In this document: piece after piece, positions 19,227 through 30,200 of the stretch | Layout: every line of letters starts with the position of its first letter | How positions within the stretch are numbered: position 1 is the stretch's first letter | Assembly (NCBI GenBank): GCA_963731745.1 | Contig: CAVSWT010000025.1 | Location: 102,562-166,561, forward strand | Direction: 5' to 3' | From: CAVSWT01 sp963731745 | Lineage (GTDB): Bacteria > Bacteroidota > Ignavibacteria > Ignavibacteriales > Ignavibacteriaceae | DNA: 64,000 nt | The notes under the pieces: generated by a model | What the model saw: the letters and a program-made list of their open reading frames with translations, nothing else | What the model was told of the DNA's origin: nothing | The model's database searches: none | Program-made: the position numbers and the translations under genes

Positions 19227-21236
19227 ATGAAAGCATCTTATAAATTTTCGTTTTTAATATTGATTTTGATTAGTCAAACCCTTTTCGGTGAAGTCCTGGT
19301 TAACCAGGTTGGATATTTCACAAACTCACAAAAATTTGTTTTCGTTACAGGCCAGGCGGATAGCTTTTTTGTATTTGAAAAAGCATCGGGCAATAAATTA
19401 TTTAGTGGCCCATTGATTTTCACTTCTCTGAGCGATCCGGGCACAGGCATGTTAACATATATGGGTGACTTTTCTAGTTTGCAAACTCCAGGAAATTATT
19501 TCATTAAAACCGAGCTGGAAGAATCTTCATTTACTTTTTCAATTTCCGATACAGTATTTAAATCAGCTTATAAAAAAGTTCAGAAGGCATTTTATTTCCA
19601 GCGCTGCGGTATGACTTTATCTCAACCTTTTGCCGGAATATACAAACACAATATCTGCCATAACGCCGATGGATATTTCCATTCAACAACCGGCAAGACA
19701 GGAACGAGCGTCACCACAGGCGGCTGGCATGATGCAGGAGATTTTGGCAAATATATTGTTAATGCAGGTATAACGGTTGGAACAATGTTAATGGCTTATG
19801 AACAATTTCCGGAAAGGTTTAATTCTGATGATACCAATATTCCAGAAAGCGGCAATTCTGTGCCGGATTTATTAGATGAAGTTCAGTATGAGTTAGAATG
19901 GTTTTTAAAGATGCAGGATGAAAATGGCGGAGTTTATTTTAAAGTTACTCGAGAAAATTTTTCAGGTTTTGTAATGCCTGAAACTGATCATGAAAAAAGA
20001 TACATATACCAGATTTCATCAACTGCGACAGGAGATTTTGCCGCTGTTATGGCAATGGCAGCCAGAATTTTTAAATCATTTGACTCAGAGTTTGCTAATC
20101 TATGTTTATCGGCTGCTGAAAAAGCATGGGCATATTTAGAAGCAAATACTTCCATTCAGCCTGTAGGTGGTTTTAAAAATCCATCCGGAACAAATACAGG
20201 CGAATATGGTGATGGTTCAGATAGTGACGAAAGACTATGGGCAGCTTCGGAACTTTTTCTTACGACAGGCGATGCGGTTTATAATAATTATTTTATAGCC
20301 AATTACAAAAGCGGAGGATTAATTTCTTCAATGTATTGGGGTTCAGTAAAAACTTTAGGACTTTTAGATTATCTAAATGTAAATCAATCCACTAGTAACG
20401 CCTCAATAAAATTAGAAATTAAAAATTCATTACAATCATATTGTTCAAATTTATATTCTAATTCTTCGCAGTCAGGTCTACGAACTGTAATAAAACCAGG
20501 CGAATATCATTGGGGAAGCAATTCCGATGTTTTAAATAAAGCAATTATTTTATTATTTGGATTCCAACATTCAGCAGATAGTTTATTTTATAACACTGCA
20601 CTTTCACAACTTAATTATATCCTTGGAATAAACGGCAATAATATATCCTATGTAACTGGCTTAGGGACAAATCGCGTAATGCATCCCCATCACAGACAAT
20701 CTGCAGCGGATGGAATATTAGAACCAATTCCTGGATTACTGGCTGGCGGCCCCAATCAAAATTTGGGTGATGATCCAATATTACAAAGTCATTTCACAAG
20801 CAGCACACCGCCTGCGTTATGTTATATTGATGATCAAGGAAGCTATGCATCAAATGAAATTGCAATTAATTGGAATGCACCATTAGTGTTCGTATTGGGC
20901 TATTTTAATTACGAAGGGAATACGACGAATATAAAAAATATAAATCACGAAACTCCAAAGTCGTTTAATCTTTATCAAAATTATCCTAATCCATTCAATC
21001 CGGTAACAACAATAAAATATAATTTAGAGCATGCCTCACTGGTCAAACTAAATGTTTATAATATTATGGGAGCAAGAGTTAAAACATTAATTGATTCTTT
21101 TCAAAATCCTGGAGAACAATTTGTGCAATGGAATGGAAAAGATGAAAACGCTAATTTAGTTTCTACAGGGATATACATTTATAAACTTGAAGCGGCCGGC
21201 TTAAGCCTTCAGAGAAAGATGATACTACTAAAGTAG
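19227..21236 (+). CDS. GH9 endoglucanase-type hydrolase with T9SS sorting domain
   Basis: A 669-residue secreted enzyme: signal peptide (MKASYKFSFLILILISQ), an N-terminal immunoglobulin-like cellulase domain (VLVNQVGYFTNSQKFVFV, about 20-105), an (alpha/alpha)6 GH9 barrel and a C-terminal T9SS domain (about 580-669, QNYPNPFNPVTT to KMILLK). Catalytic motifs are GGWHDAGDFGKY with Asp169 and Asp172, MHPHHRQS near 485, and the proton donor Glu544 in SNEIAINWN. GH9 enzymes cleave beta-1,4-glucans in an inverting manner. ATG 19227 is preferred over an in-frame TTG at 19182 because the signal peptide begins there. The T9SS tail predicts surface or extracellular location, consistent with attack on cellulose or mixed-linkage glucan. 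Confidence 0.92.
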   Translation: MKASYKFSFLILILISQTLFGEVLVNQVGYFTNSQKFVFVTGQADSFFVFEKASGNKLFSGPLIFTSLSDPGTGMLTYMGDFSSLQTPGNYFIKTELEESSFTFSISDTVFKSAYKKVQKAFYFQRCGMTLSQPFAGIYKHNICHNADGYFHSTTGKTGTSVTTGGWHDAGDFGKYIVNAGITVGTMLMAYEQFPERFNSDDTNIPESGNSVPDLLDEVQYELEWFLKMQDENGGVYFKVTRENFSGFVMPETDHEKRYIYQISSTATGDFAAVMAMAARIFKSFDSEFANLCLSAAEKAWAYLEANTSIQPVGGFKNPSGTNTGEYGDGSDSDERLWAASELFLTTGDAVYNNYFIANYKSGGLISSMYWGSVKTLGLLDYLNVNQSTSNASIKLEIKNSLQSYCSNLYSNSSQSGLRTVIKPGEYHWGSNSDVLNKAIILLFGFQHSADSLFYNTALSQLNYILGINGNNISYVTGLGTNRVMHPHHRQSAADGILEPIPGLLAGGPNQNLGDDPILQSHFTSSTPPALCYIDDQGSYASNEIAINWNAPLVFVLGYFNYEGNTTNIKNINHETPKSFNLYQNYPNPFNPVTTIKYNLEHASLVKLNVYNIMGARVKTLIDSFQNPGEQFVQWNGKDENANLVSTGIYIYKLEAAGLSLQRKMILLK

Positions 21237-21655
21237 ATAAAAAATTTAATACTAAGTTATTTATATAAATCATATTTTCGATTTCATGTAAATAAAATTT
21301 TAGCAGTTAAAGCCTCATCATTATTTAACTCATACCGCTTAATTTCGACACGGGAAAAACCTTAATTTAAGAATTCTTCATTTTCAATTTTAAAACTTTC
21401 GACCAACGATCAATTCGCATCTATATATAATTATGAAAATATAACTTTAATTCATTAATCTGAATTAATTTTATTATTTTAGCATGATGCATTGAAATTA
21501 ATTGAGAAAATTGAGAGATAGATTTTTTCAACGTCTAAAAAATACTTAGACATTTTAAGATGTATTATTGATTTTACTTCACTTATATATTACTTTTAAA
21601 TTTAAATTGAACTGTTTCAATTTATTTTTGAAAATTTCAAATTTTAGGGACCTTT
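21237..21655. other. Intergenic region before the LacI-type regulator
   Basis: These 419 bases are AT-rich and hold no convincing gene. The useful content is near the 3' end: an operator-like palindrome at 21607-21620, a second AT-rich inverted repeat (TTGAAAATTTCAA) at 21628-21640, and an AGGGA ribosome-binding site shortly before the ATG at 21656. I see no clear intrinsic terminator after the GH9 gene. Confidence 0.6.
21607..21620. promoter_or_regulatory. Candidate LacI-family operator, autoregulatory
   Basis: TTGAACTGTTTCAA is an imperfect 14-bp palindrome 36 bases before the regulator start codon. Its reverse complement, TTGAAACAGTTCAA, differs at one position from the palindrome at 22863-22876 on the other side of the regulator gene. 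Length and symmetry fit LacI-family operators. Binding is inferred. Confidence 0.6.
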
Positions 21656-22690
21656 ATGAAAAAAATTACTATTGAAGAAGTTGCTGAAAGGGCTGGCGTT
21701 TCAAAAGGTACTGTCTCTGCTGTTATAAATACTAAAAATACCGTAAAGCCGGGGACAAGAGATCATGTCTTGGAAATTATGAAAGAATTAAATTTTCGTC
21801 CTAAAGGTGTGGCGCGGAATTTAAGAAATACAAACCAATATAACAGCATTGGTTTTATAATGAAAGAATTGAACTACCCTTTCTATTCATCAATAGCTTA
21901 TGGTGTGAAAGAATATGCAAACAAAAAGGGGTATTCAGTTATTATAACCAGCTCTGAAAATGAACATGAAAGTGAAGTTAAATTTTCTCATCTATTTTCC
22001 AGCAAAGATATAAAAGGAACTATAATAGCTCCTATAGTAGAAGGTTCTTCGGAAATTGAACATTTGTTCAAATTAAAAATGATTAATTATCCATTTGTAC
22101 TTTTAGAAGATGTCAAAGGAATTAAAGCGAACGTTGTTGCTATAGATAATTCTAAGGCTATTAAAAAAGCGGTTAAATATTTGATAGAAGGGGGCCATAC
22201 AAAGATTGTTCATTTCGCAGGGCCTCTTCAATCTTCACATACTCAGGAAAGAATTGAAGGATTTAGACATGCATTTAGTGAGAGTACACTGGTTTTTAAT
22301 AATGACATGATAGTTGATATTGGTGCTAATTATGACGAAAGTTTGAGTAAGTCTAAAGCATACTTTAAAAATAAAAAACGTGAAGACTATCCTACAGCAG
22401 TCGTATGTTTTAACGATCAGCAGGCTTTGGGAGTGATGATGGCTTTAAGAGAACTGAATATAAAGGTTCCCAAAGATATTTCAATTGTTGGTAATGATGA
22501 TATTTTCTATTCTAAGATTTATCCTGTTCCACTTACAACAATAAGAGCCCCTTTGCATGAAATTGGAATGAAGGCTGCGGAAATATTAATTCGAAATATT
22601 GAATCTCCCAAATTATTGCCGGTGGAGAGAATTGTTTTAAAACCAGATTTTATTGTACGAGAATCCACACGTCTGTTAAACAATAAATGA
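21656..22690 (+). CDS. LacI family transcriptional regulator
   Basis: A 344-residue DNA-binding regulator. Residues 1-55 are the LacI helix-turn-helix and hinge (ITIEEVAERAGVSKGTVSAV, then PKGVARNLR). Residues about 62-340 are a periplasmic-binding-protein-like effector domain (SIGFIMKELNYPFYSSIAYG, VAIDNSKAIKKAVKYLIEGG, VVCFNDQQALGVM, SIVGNDDI). These proteins usually repress catabolic genes until a sugar binds the effector domain. Near-identical palindromes lie upstream of this gene and upstream of the GH3-transporter-receptor operon, so it probably controls itself and that operon. The inducer is unknown; a gluco- or xylo-oligosaccharide product is a reasonable guess from its targets. Confidence 0.92.
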   Translation: MKKITIEEVAERAGVSKGTVSAVINTKNTVKPGTRDHVLEIMKELNFRPKGVARNLRNTNQYNSIGFIMKELNYPFYSSIAYGVKEYANKKGYSVIITSSENEHESEVKFSHLFSSKDIKGTIIAPIVEGSSEIEHLFKLKMINYPFVLLEDVKGIKANVVAIDNSKAIKKAVKYLIEGGHTKIVHFAGPLQSSHTQERIEGFRHAFSESTLVFNNDMIVDIGANYDESLSKSKAYFKNKKREDYPTAVVCFNDQQALGVMMALRELNIKVPKDISIVGNDDIFYSKIYPVPLTTIRAPLHEIGMKAAEILIRNIESPKLLPVERIVLKPDFIVRESTRLLNNK

Positions 22691-23374
22691 AATTCAAATA
22701 AATCCTAATCACTCTCAATTCTTCTTTATAATTTAAAATCAATTCTTAATATTTTAAAAAAAAACACATCCAATCATTCCAATTGAAAAAAAAATACTAT
22801 TTCTATTTATCAATTCGATTGTGTATTAATTTTCTTGCCTTTTTGAAATTATTTATTTAATATTGAAACGGTTCAATTTAACGCTAATTTTTTATTTCAT
22901 TTAAATTGACGATCGACTAATGTTATGTGGTTTTACCCCCTTCTTAAAAATAAAAGTAAAACACGAAGCAATTCGAAATAGGTAAGCAGATATTATTGAT
23001 TTAACGATTTTTATCAATCGTGATTGAGACTTAATATAACGACATTCGATAAAGAAGAATTGATTACCTTAAAAAATAGAACCAGTAGGGCCTTAGAATT
23101 TTTCCTGATATATTAATTGAGAGTTAGAGGGAGTGAGAGAGATGACCACTAGACTTTTCAATGGGAAAGACAAAACATTTGTTTTGTTAAATTTGATTTT
23201 ATTTACTCAATCATGTTTTATTATAAATTGGGTAACTTCTCAATTTTACTTTAATACTCATTCTAAACAAAACACACCAAAAGCATATCCCAAATTTGAA
23301 ACTGCATTAAACATTATGCATTCAATATTATTTAAAAGAAAAAATGTACAAGTATATAATGAACGGAAATTCAA
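22691..23374. other. Long leader region between regulator and GH3 operon
   Basis: This 684-base AT-rich stretch contains the operator at 22863-22876, about 500 bases before the GH3 start. If transcription begins near the operator, the mRNA would have a long 5' leader. A small open frame from 23142 to 23378 overlaps the GH3 start (ATGA) but lacks a good ribosome-binding site or recognisable domain, and I do not call it. I recognise no riboswitch class and no strong terminator. Confidence 0.5.
22863..22876. promoter_or_regulatory. Candidate LacI-family operator for the GH3-transporter-receptor operon
   Basis: TTGAAACGGTTCAA is a near-perfect palindrome with a central CG, the style expected for LacI-family sites. 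It matches the reverse complement of the site at 21607-21620 at 13 of 14 positions. It lies downstream of the regulator gene and upstream of the GH3 gene, where repression would control the sugar-uptake operon. Confidence 0.65.
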
Positions 23375-25693
23375 ATGAGTGAAAAACCTGTATTGAATGA
23401 AACACTTTCACATGCAGAAGTGGTCGATTATAAAAATCCTGAACTTTCGATTGATGAAAGAGTTGCTGATTTATTAAGTCGAATGACTCTCGAAGAAAAA
23501 GTTGCACAAATGCTTTCCGTATGGAATTTGAAAAAGACTATTTCTTGTGATAATGAAGGAAACTTAAATTTCAATGATTCAGAAATAAATTTTAAACATG
23601 GAATAGGTCAGGTTGGCAGACTTAGCGATACTGGTGAGGGATTATCTCCCATCGCTATGGCTGAATTAGCAAATGCGATTCAAAAATATTTAATAGAAGA
23701 AACCAGGCTTGGAATACCAGTAATTATTCATGAAGAATGTTTGCACGGTTTAGTAGCAAAGAATGCAACTAGTTATCCTCAGCCGATTGGTTTGGCTTCT
23801 ACATTTAACCCTGATCTTATTCAAAAAATTTATTCAAATATTGCCGAGGATGCACGTTCACGCGGTGTTCATCAAGCTTTGACTCCGGTAGTTGATGTAG
23901 CCCGAGATCCTAGATGGGGAAGAGTAGAAGAAACATTCGGCGAAGATCCATATCTTGTTTCACAACTTGGTATAGCTGCTGTTAAAGGTTTGCAGGGCGA
24001 GGGAGAATTCAATTCTAAGAAAAACTTAATTGCAACTTTAAAACATTTTGCAGCTCATGGTCAGCCTGAATCTGGTTCAAATTGCGGACCAGCTAATTTT
24101 TCTGAACGGGTTTTAAGAGATACTTTTCTTTCTCCATTTAAAGAAGTTATTAAAAAAGCAAATGTATTTAGTGTGATGGCATCCTATAATGAAATAGATG
24201 GAATCCCTTCACATGCTAACAAATGGCTTTTATCAGATGTCTTAAAAGACGAGTGGGATTTCAAAGGATTTATTGTTTCAGATTATTACGCAATAACTGA
24301 GTTAAATAATAAAGAAGAAACTGTTAGTCATGCAGTCGCTAAAGATAAAAAAGACGCAGCCCTTCTCGCCGTTGAAGCCGGCGTAAACATAGAATTACCA
24401 GATTATGACTGTTATCCATTTTTAACTGAGCTGGTAAACGAGGGAAAGTTAAGTGAGTCAAGACTTGATGAATTAGTAAGACCGCTTTTAAAATACAAAT
24501 TTATGATAGGACTATTTGAAGAACCGTATGTAAATATTGAGCTGATTCAAAATGAAATCAGACTCATCGAAGAAAGGAAGACGGCATTACAAGCAGCACG
24601 CGAAACAATAGTATTATTAAAAAATGATAACAACTTACTTCCGTTAAATTTAAATGTAAAAAGTACACTTGCTGTAATTGGGCCAAACGCTGACCGAAAA
24701 CTTCTTGGAGGCTATAGCGGCGAACCAAAATATTTTACAACAGTTTTGCAAGGAATAAAAGATAAAGTTGGCGAAAAAATTAATGTAATATATAATGAAG
24801 GTTGTAAAATAACTCAAGGCGGCTCGTGGAATGATGATGAAGTAATTCCATCAAATGAAGAAGAAGATATTAAATTAATTAATGAAGCAGTTGCAACAGC
24901 AAAAAAATCGGATACAGTTATTTTAGTGCTTGGCGGAAATGAACAAACATCAAGAGAGGCCTGGAATAAAAACCATATGGGTGACAGGCCTGATCTTGAT
25001 TTGGTTGGCAGGCAGAATAAGCTTGTTGCAGAAATTTTAAAAACTGGAAAGCCGGTCATAGTAATATTATTTAACGGCAGGCCTAATTCTATAAATTATA
25101 TAAAAGATAATGTCCCTTCAATTCTGGAATGCTGGTATCTTGGCCAAGAAGCCGGGAATGCAATTGCGGATGTTTTATTTGGAGATTTTAATCCGGGTGG
25201 AAAGCTACCAATTTCAATTCCAAGATCTGCGGGTCATATACCATGCTTTTATAATTATAAGCCTTCAGCCCGTCGAGGTTATCTTTTTGATGATATCAGT
25301 GCATTATACTCTTTCGGGTATGGATTAAGCTACACAAATTTTACAATTTCCAATTTAAGACTTGATAAAGTTGAAATTCACCCAGAGGAAACAACAAATG
25401 TACTTTTTGATATTGAAAACATTGGCAATAGAGAGGGTACTGAAGTTATCCAAATATATATTCGTGATTTAGTTAGTTCTGTAACACGGCCAGTGAAAGA
25501 ATTAAAAGGATTCAAAAAAATAAAACTAAAACCAGGTGAAAAGAAAACCGTAACCATGCCGATTTTACCTGAAAATCTAGCTTTCACAAATATTGATAAA
25601 GAATTTGTTGTGGAACCAGGAGAATTTGAAATTATGGTTGGTAATTCTTCGCGAGACGAAGATCTAAATAAAATTATTCTAAAAGTAGAATAA
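23375..25693 (+). CDS. GH3 beta-glycosidase (beta-glucosidase/beta-xylosidase), cytoplasmic
   Basis: A 772-residue retaining enzyme with the complete three-domain GH3 layout: N-terminal barrel (LTPVVDVARDPRWGRVEETF near residue 168), nucleophile Asp303 in GFIVSDYYAITEL, an alpha/beta sandwich (TLAVIGPNADRKLLGGYSG), and a C-terminal fibronectin III-like domain (about 655-772). There is no signal peptide: the N-terminus is MSEKPVLNETLSHAEVVDYK. A cytoplasmic role is therefore likely, splitting disaccharides or short oligosaccharides brought in by the GPH transporter encoded 32 bases downstream. Glucosidase and xylosidase activity cannot be separated by eye. It is the first certain gene of the operon controlled from the 22863 operator. 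Confidence 0.92.
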   Translation: MSEKPVLNETLSHAEVVDYKNPELSIDERVADLLSRMTLEEKVAQMLSVWNLKKTISCDNEGNLNFNDSEINFKHGIGQVGRLSDTGEGLSPIAMAELANAIQKYLIEETRLGIPVIIHEECLHGLVAKNATSYPQPIGLASTFNPDLIQKIYSNIAEDARSRGVHQALTPVVDVARDPRWGRVEETFGEDPYLVSQLGIAAVKGLQGEGEFNSKKNLIATLKHFAAHGQPESGSNCGPANFSERVLRDTFLSPFKEVIKKANVFSVMASYNEIDGIPSHANKWLLSDVLKDEWDFKGFIVSDYYAITELNNKEETVSHAVAKDKKDAALLAVEAGVNIELPDYDCYPFLTELVNEGKLSESRLDELVRPLLKYKFMIGLFEEPYVNIELIQNEIRLIEERKTALQAARETIVLLKNDNNLLPLNLNVKSTLAVIGPNADRKLLGGYSGEPKYFTTVLQGIKDKVGEKINVIYNEGCKITQGGSWNDDEVIPSNEEEDIKLINEAVATAKKSDTVILVLGGNEQTSREAWNKNHMGDRPDLDLVGRQNKLVAEILKTGKPVIVILFNGRPNSINYIKDNVPSILECWYLGQEAGNAIADVLFGDFNPGGKLPISIPRSAGHIPCFYNYKPSARRGYLFDDISALYSFGYGLSYTNFTISNLRLDKVEIHPEETTNVLFDIENIGNREGTEVIQIYIRDLVSSVTRPVKELKGFKKIKLKPGEKKTVTMPILPENLAFTNIDKEFVVEPGEFEIMVGNSSRDEDLNKIILKVE

Positions 25694-25725
25694 ATTAAAC
25701 ATAAAATTAATCTTTAAGGTGAATA

Positions 25726-27177
25726 GTGCAAATTGATACTGGACAAGATTCAATCAAAATAAATTCCACAGGCACAGTTGCTGCCTCAGTGCCAAGATTA
25801 TCCTTAAAGGAAAAGATTGGTTATAGTTTGGGTGATACAGCTTCAAATCTGTTTTTTCAAACTTTTATTGTATTTCTTCCGATATTTTATACTGATGTTT
25901 TTGGTCTTTCTGCCGCAGCGATGGGAACAATGTTTTTAGCAACACGTGTTTGGGATGCTGTAAATGATCCTATAATGGGCATGATTGCAGATAGAACCAA
26001 TACACGATGGGGCAAGTTTCGGCCATACATAGCTGGGTTCGCAATTCCATTTGCAATCGGAGGCGTTCTAACTTTTACAACTCCCGGCTTCGAAGGTGCT
26101 GGCAAAATAATATATGCTTACATAACGTATACACTTTTATTAATGCTTTATACCGCAGTGAATGTTCCTTATTCAGCATTGATGGGAGTAATAACTCCTA
26201 ACTCTTTGGAACGAACTGAAGTCTCAACATTCAGATTTGTAGCTGCATTTGTTGGCCAGACGATTGTTGGCGCTGTAACATTAACTTTAGTACAATATTT
26301 CGGTAAAGGGAATGCCAGTGTCGGTTGGCAATGGACCATAGGATGTTTTGGTGTTTTAGCTGCAATCTTATTGCTTATAACATTTTCTTCAACAAAAGAA
26401 AGAGTCCTGCCGCCAAAAGAACAGAAAACCGATATCAAACAAGATTTAAAAGATTTATTCAAAAACAAGCCATGGTTATTGATAGCGGGCGCTACAGTTT
26501 TTCAATTAACATATATAGTAATGCGCGGCTCCACTACAGCATATTACTTTAGATATTATGTTCAGGAACAACAGCTAAATCTTTTTGGAACTGTTATAAA
26601 CTTATCAGTTGAAGGATTCACATCATCTTTTATAACAATGGGAACCATTTCAACACTTATCGGGGCAATTTTAACAATGTGGTTTTCCAAACGGTTGGAT
26701 AAGAAAAATACCTATTCAAGTTTTTTAATTGCAAGCGCCCTATCCTCGGGCTTCTTCTATTTCCTTCAGCCTGGAAATGTAATTCTTATATTTCTGTTAA
26801 ATATTCTCGTTTCATTTTTCTTCGGAGCAGTTTCTGTTTTACAATGGGCAATGTATACTGATACTGCGGATTTCGGTGAATGGAAAATGGGAAGGCGGGC
26901 AACCGGCTTAATAATGGCAGCTTCTCTATTCGCATTAAAACTTGGGTTAACATTAGGAGGCGCTGCAGTTGGTTGGGTCTTAGCATATTATGGGTTTGCT
27001 GCCAATCAAGTGCAAACACCTGAAACATTGAATGGTATAGTTATGCTGATGAGTGTTTATCCTGCAGTAATTGGAATAATCGGCGGAGCATTAATGATAT
27101 TTTATCCGTTAACAAATCAGATGATGATAAAGATTGAAGAAGATTTGACTTTAAGACGAGCAGGGCAAAAAGCTTAA
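25726..27177 (+). CDS. GPH-family (glycoside-pentoside-hexuronide) sugar:cation symporter
   Basis: A 483-residue inner-membrane transporter with about twelve transmembrane segments. The N-terminal motif KIGYSLGDTASNLFFQTF and loop motifs RVWDAVNDPIMGMIADRTNTRWGKFRPYI are hallmarks of the MelB/XynB-type GPH family, which imports disaccharides and short oligosaccharides with Na+ or H+. TADFGEWKMGRRATGL near residue 380 is also typical. The start is GTG, preceded by AAGGTG. Its place directly after a cytoplasmic GH3 suggests uptake of cellobiose, xylobiose or similar products for intracellular hydrolysis, under the LacI-type regulator upstream. Confidence 0.9.
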   Translation: MQIDTGQDSIKINSTGTVAASVPRLSLKEKIGYSLGDTASNLFFQTFIVFLPIFYTDVFGLSAAAMGTMFLATRVWDAVNDPIMGMIADRTNTRWGKFRPYIAGFAIPFAIGGVLTFTTPGFEGAGKIIYAYITYTLLLMLYTAVNVPYSALMGVITPNSLERTEVSTFRFVAAFVGQTIVGAVTLTLVQYFGKGNASVGWQWTIGCFGVLAAILLLITFSSTKERVLPPKEQKTDIKQDLKDLFKNKPWLLIAGATVFQLTYIVMRGSTTAYYFRYYVQEQQLNLFGTVINLSVEGFTSSFITMGTISTLIGAILTMWFSKRLDKKNTYSSFLIASALSSGFFYFLQPGNVILIFLLNILVSFFFGAVSVLQWAMYTDTADFGEWKMGRRATGLIMAASLFALKLGLTLGGAAVGWVLAYYGFAANQVQTPETLNGIVMLMSVYPAVIGIIGGALMIFYPLTNQMMIKIEEDLTLRRAGQKA

Positions 27178-27257
27178 TCAGATAATTTAAAAGACAAGAT
27201 ATTCTTCAAGAATTAAAACTTGACATCTACAGAATTAAATTTATAGGAGAACATAAC

Positions 27258-30200
27258 ATGTTTCGAGGAAGTTATTTTAGAAAATTTTTAAAGCTTTGCT
27301 TTATTATGTCAGTCTTACTTTCTCCGGCAATACTTGCCCAAGGAACGGGTTCACTAAAAGGAAAGGTGCTTGACAAAGCGACAAACGAAGCTCTTGGTGG
27401 AGCAAATATTATTATTCAAGGAACAACTTTAGGTGCTGCTGCAGACCTAGATGGGAATTTTGTAATACGAAATATTCCAGCCGGGAATCATAAAATAATC
27501 GTATCATATATTGGATATAATTCTGATTCAACTGAGATCAATTTGGTGGCAAACAGAACTATTGAACAGGAGTTTTATCTTTCCTTAAATGTGGTTGAAG
27601 GTCAAACTGTTGTTGTAACATCACAAGCTCAGGGACAGATGCAAGCTATCAATCAACAATTAGCTTCGGATAATATTGCTAATATTGTTTCGGAAGCTAA
27701 AATACAGGAATTACCAGATTTTAACGCAGCCTCGGCACTAAGCCGATTACCTGGAATTTCAACCACAAAAAGTTCTGGTGAAGATAGTAAAGTAGTTATT
27801 CGCGGACTCGCACCAAAATATAATTCGATTGAAATTGATGGAACGAGGCTTTCCGCAACTGGAAGTTCTAATATCGGATTAACTTCCGATACTTATATTA
27901 CTACTCCTGGTGTAAGCAATGATCGAAGTGTTGATCTTACCATGGTATCTCCTTATATGATTAGGACAATTGCTGTTTATAAATCACTTACGCCCGATAT
28001 GAATGCAAATTCTATTGGAGGAACTGTAAATATGGAACTACGGGAAGCACCTTCAAAGCTTCATTTTGATCTGTTATATAATCAAGGTTATACAGCAAAA
28101 AGTAATACTTATGGAAATTACCGTATTGTAGCTTCAGGAAGCAATCGGTTTTTTAATAATAAGCTCGGTATTTATGCATTGATTAATGCTGAATCTTATG
28201 ATAGAAATGCTGATAATCTTACTGCAAATTATGATTTAGTTTCTACCACGGTGAATCCAGTAACTGGATATCGTCCGGTGGATGTAAGGGATGTTACCTT
28301 AAGCCGTCATATAGAAAACAGAGATCGTTATGGCGGAAATTTAATATTAGACTATGCTCTACCAAGTGGATCGATTAAACTCGTCAATATGTATGCAAGG
28401 TTGAATTCTAATTATACAGACCATAACCAAACTATTAATTATAATAGTGGCTATATGAACTGGCGTCTTCAAGTTGCTGAGAATATCACCGAACAGCGCC
28501 TTCATTCTCTAAAGTTGAAATACGATTTTGGGTTTTTAACTGCTAATTTATCTGGCAGTTATACTTCTGCTAATAACAATTTAGAAAATTCCCCTGTATT
28601 TAATTACAATCAAGTAGGCGGAGTTTTAATTCAAGATCGTGATAATATGGTTCCTGAAGATCTGAACTACCTTGTACAATTTAAAGGAGATAGTAATGTA
28701 GTATTAAGAAGCGGTAATTTGTTTAGCAACTTTTATAAAGAAGAAAAATATTCATACAAAGCAGACTTTGAAATTCCATATAATGTTGGTAATTCAGCAA
28801 GCGGGTTTTTCAAATTTGGCGGCCAGTACAACACGCAATCTAATTCTACAGATCAGGAAGCACCGTATTTAGGTTTCAATGGAAGTGCAACTGATCCTAA
28901 CGGAACAGGTATTCAATCAAATCTTATGAGAACAATATATGATAAATATGGAATTTCCGTTAACAGTGGCGGAGATATTACTGGAATTGCTTTTTTAAGC
29001 GCCAATCGTGATTTATTTGCTTCTTTTTTGGATAACAGTTATGGCAGCATTCACTATGCTTCAGATCCAGCATTACTGGTTAATATGATAAACTATATTT
29101 CTAGTAAGCCTGAATTCGATGCAACAAATTCAGCTTATAGTACGGGAAATCAAGGCGGTTGGTATGACGGGCCTTATCAGCAGCTTGCTAACGATTATCA
29201 TTTTAGTCTAAATTATTATGCAGCTTATGCAATGGCAAAAGTCAATTTCCTTGATTTCATGGTGATTGGCGGTGTCCGTTATGAAAAAGTAAAATCTGAT
29301 TTTTTTGCTTATAATGCGCGCGACCTTAGAAATGCACAAGCACAGAAGATGTATGATACCACCTCTGTCAATGAAAATGATTATGCTCTTCCAATGGTGC
29401 AAGTAAAATACTCACCATTTGATTGGATGGATATTCGCTATGCTTATACGCAAACACTTGCTAGGCCGGACTATCAGCAGCTTACCCCTAAATTTACTAT
29501 TACTCAGGGTGGGGATATTTATGCTGGCAATCCGGATCTTATACCAGCCAAATCCTTTAATCAGGATGTTAACGTAACATTCCATAATAATCAAATTGGG
29601 TTATTTACAATTGGTGCTTTTTATAAGACTGTTAAGAACTTTGTTTTTTCTGCAAACTATCGACTAGATGCTGCGCAAAATGCCGGAATAGATTCTATTC
29701 AACGCTACCAGGTTGTTCGAAACGGTGTTCTAGTTGTAAACCCGGTTTCATCGGGCGGTACAGTATATAGACCATTGAATAATATTTACGATGCAACTAT
29801 AAAAGGAATTGAATTAGACTTCCAGCATAGTTTCTGGTACCTGCCGGCACCTTTTAACAATGTAGTTTTTGGTATTAATTATGCACGTATCTATTCTGAA
29901 TCCACTTATCCATATTATGCATTACAACTAATTCCAAACAGCAGGCCGCCTAAATATACATTACTTGACAGCTCATATACAGGACGGTTGATTGACCAGC
30001 CAAATCATGTACTCAACACTTATATTGGGTATGATTATGAGGGATTTTCAACCCGAGTGTCGTTCTTGTACACTGATAATTCTGCAAGATATAACGGTGG
30101 TGTATATCCTGAGAGGGATGCGAATACTAAGGAATATTTCCGTATAGATATTTCAGCAAGACAAAAACTTCCATGGTACAATATGGAGTTAGCTTTGGAT

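Noticed and set aside
23142..23378. Small open frame overlapping the GH3 start by ATGA
   Set aside because: Weak ribosome-binding site, no recognisable domain, and composition like the surrounding AT-rich leader; the overlap alone is not enough.
26169..26468. Minus-strand frame inside the GPH transporter
   Set aside because: Shadow of a conserved membrane protein; no start signal or domain.
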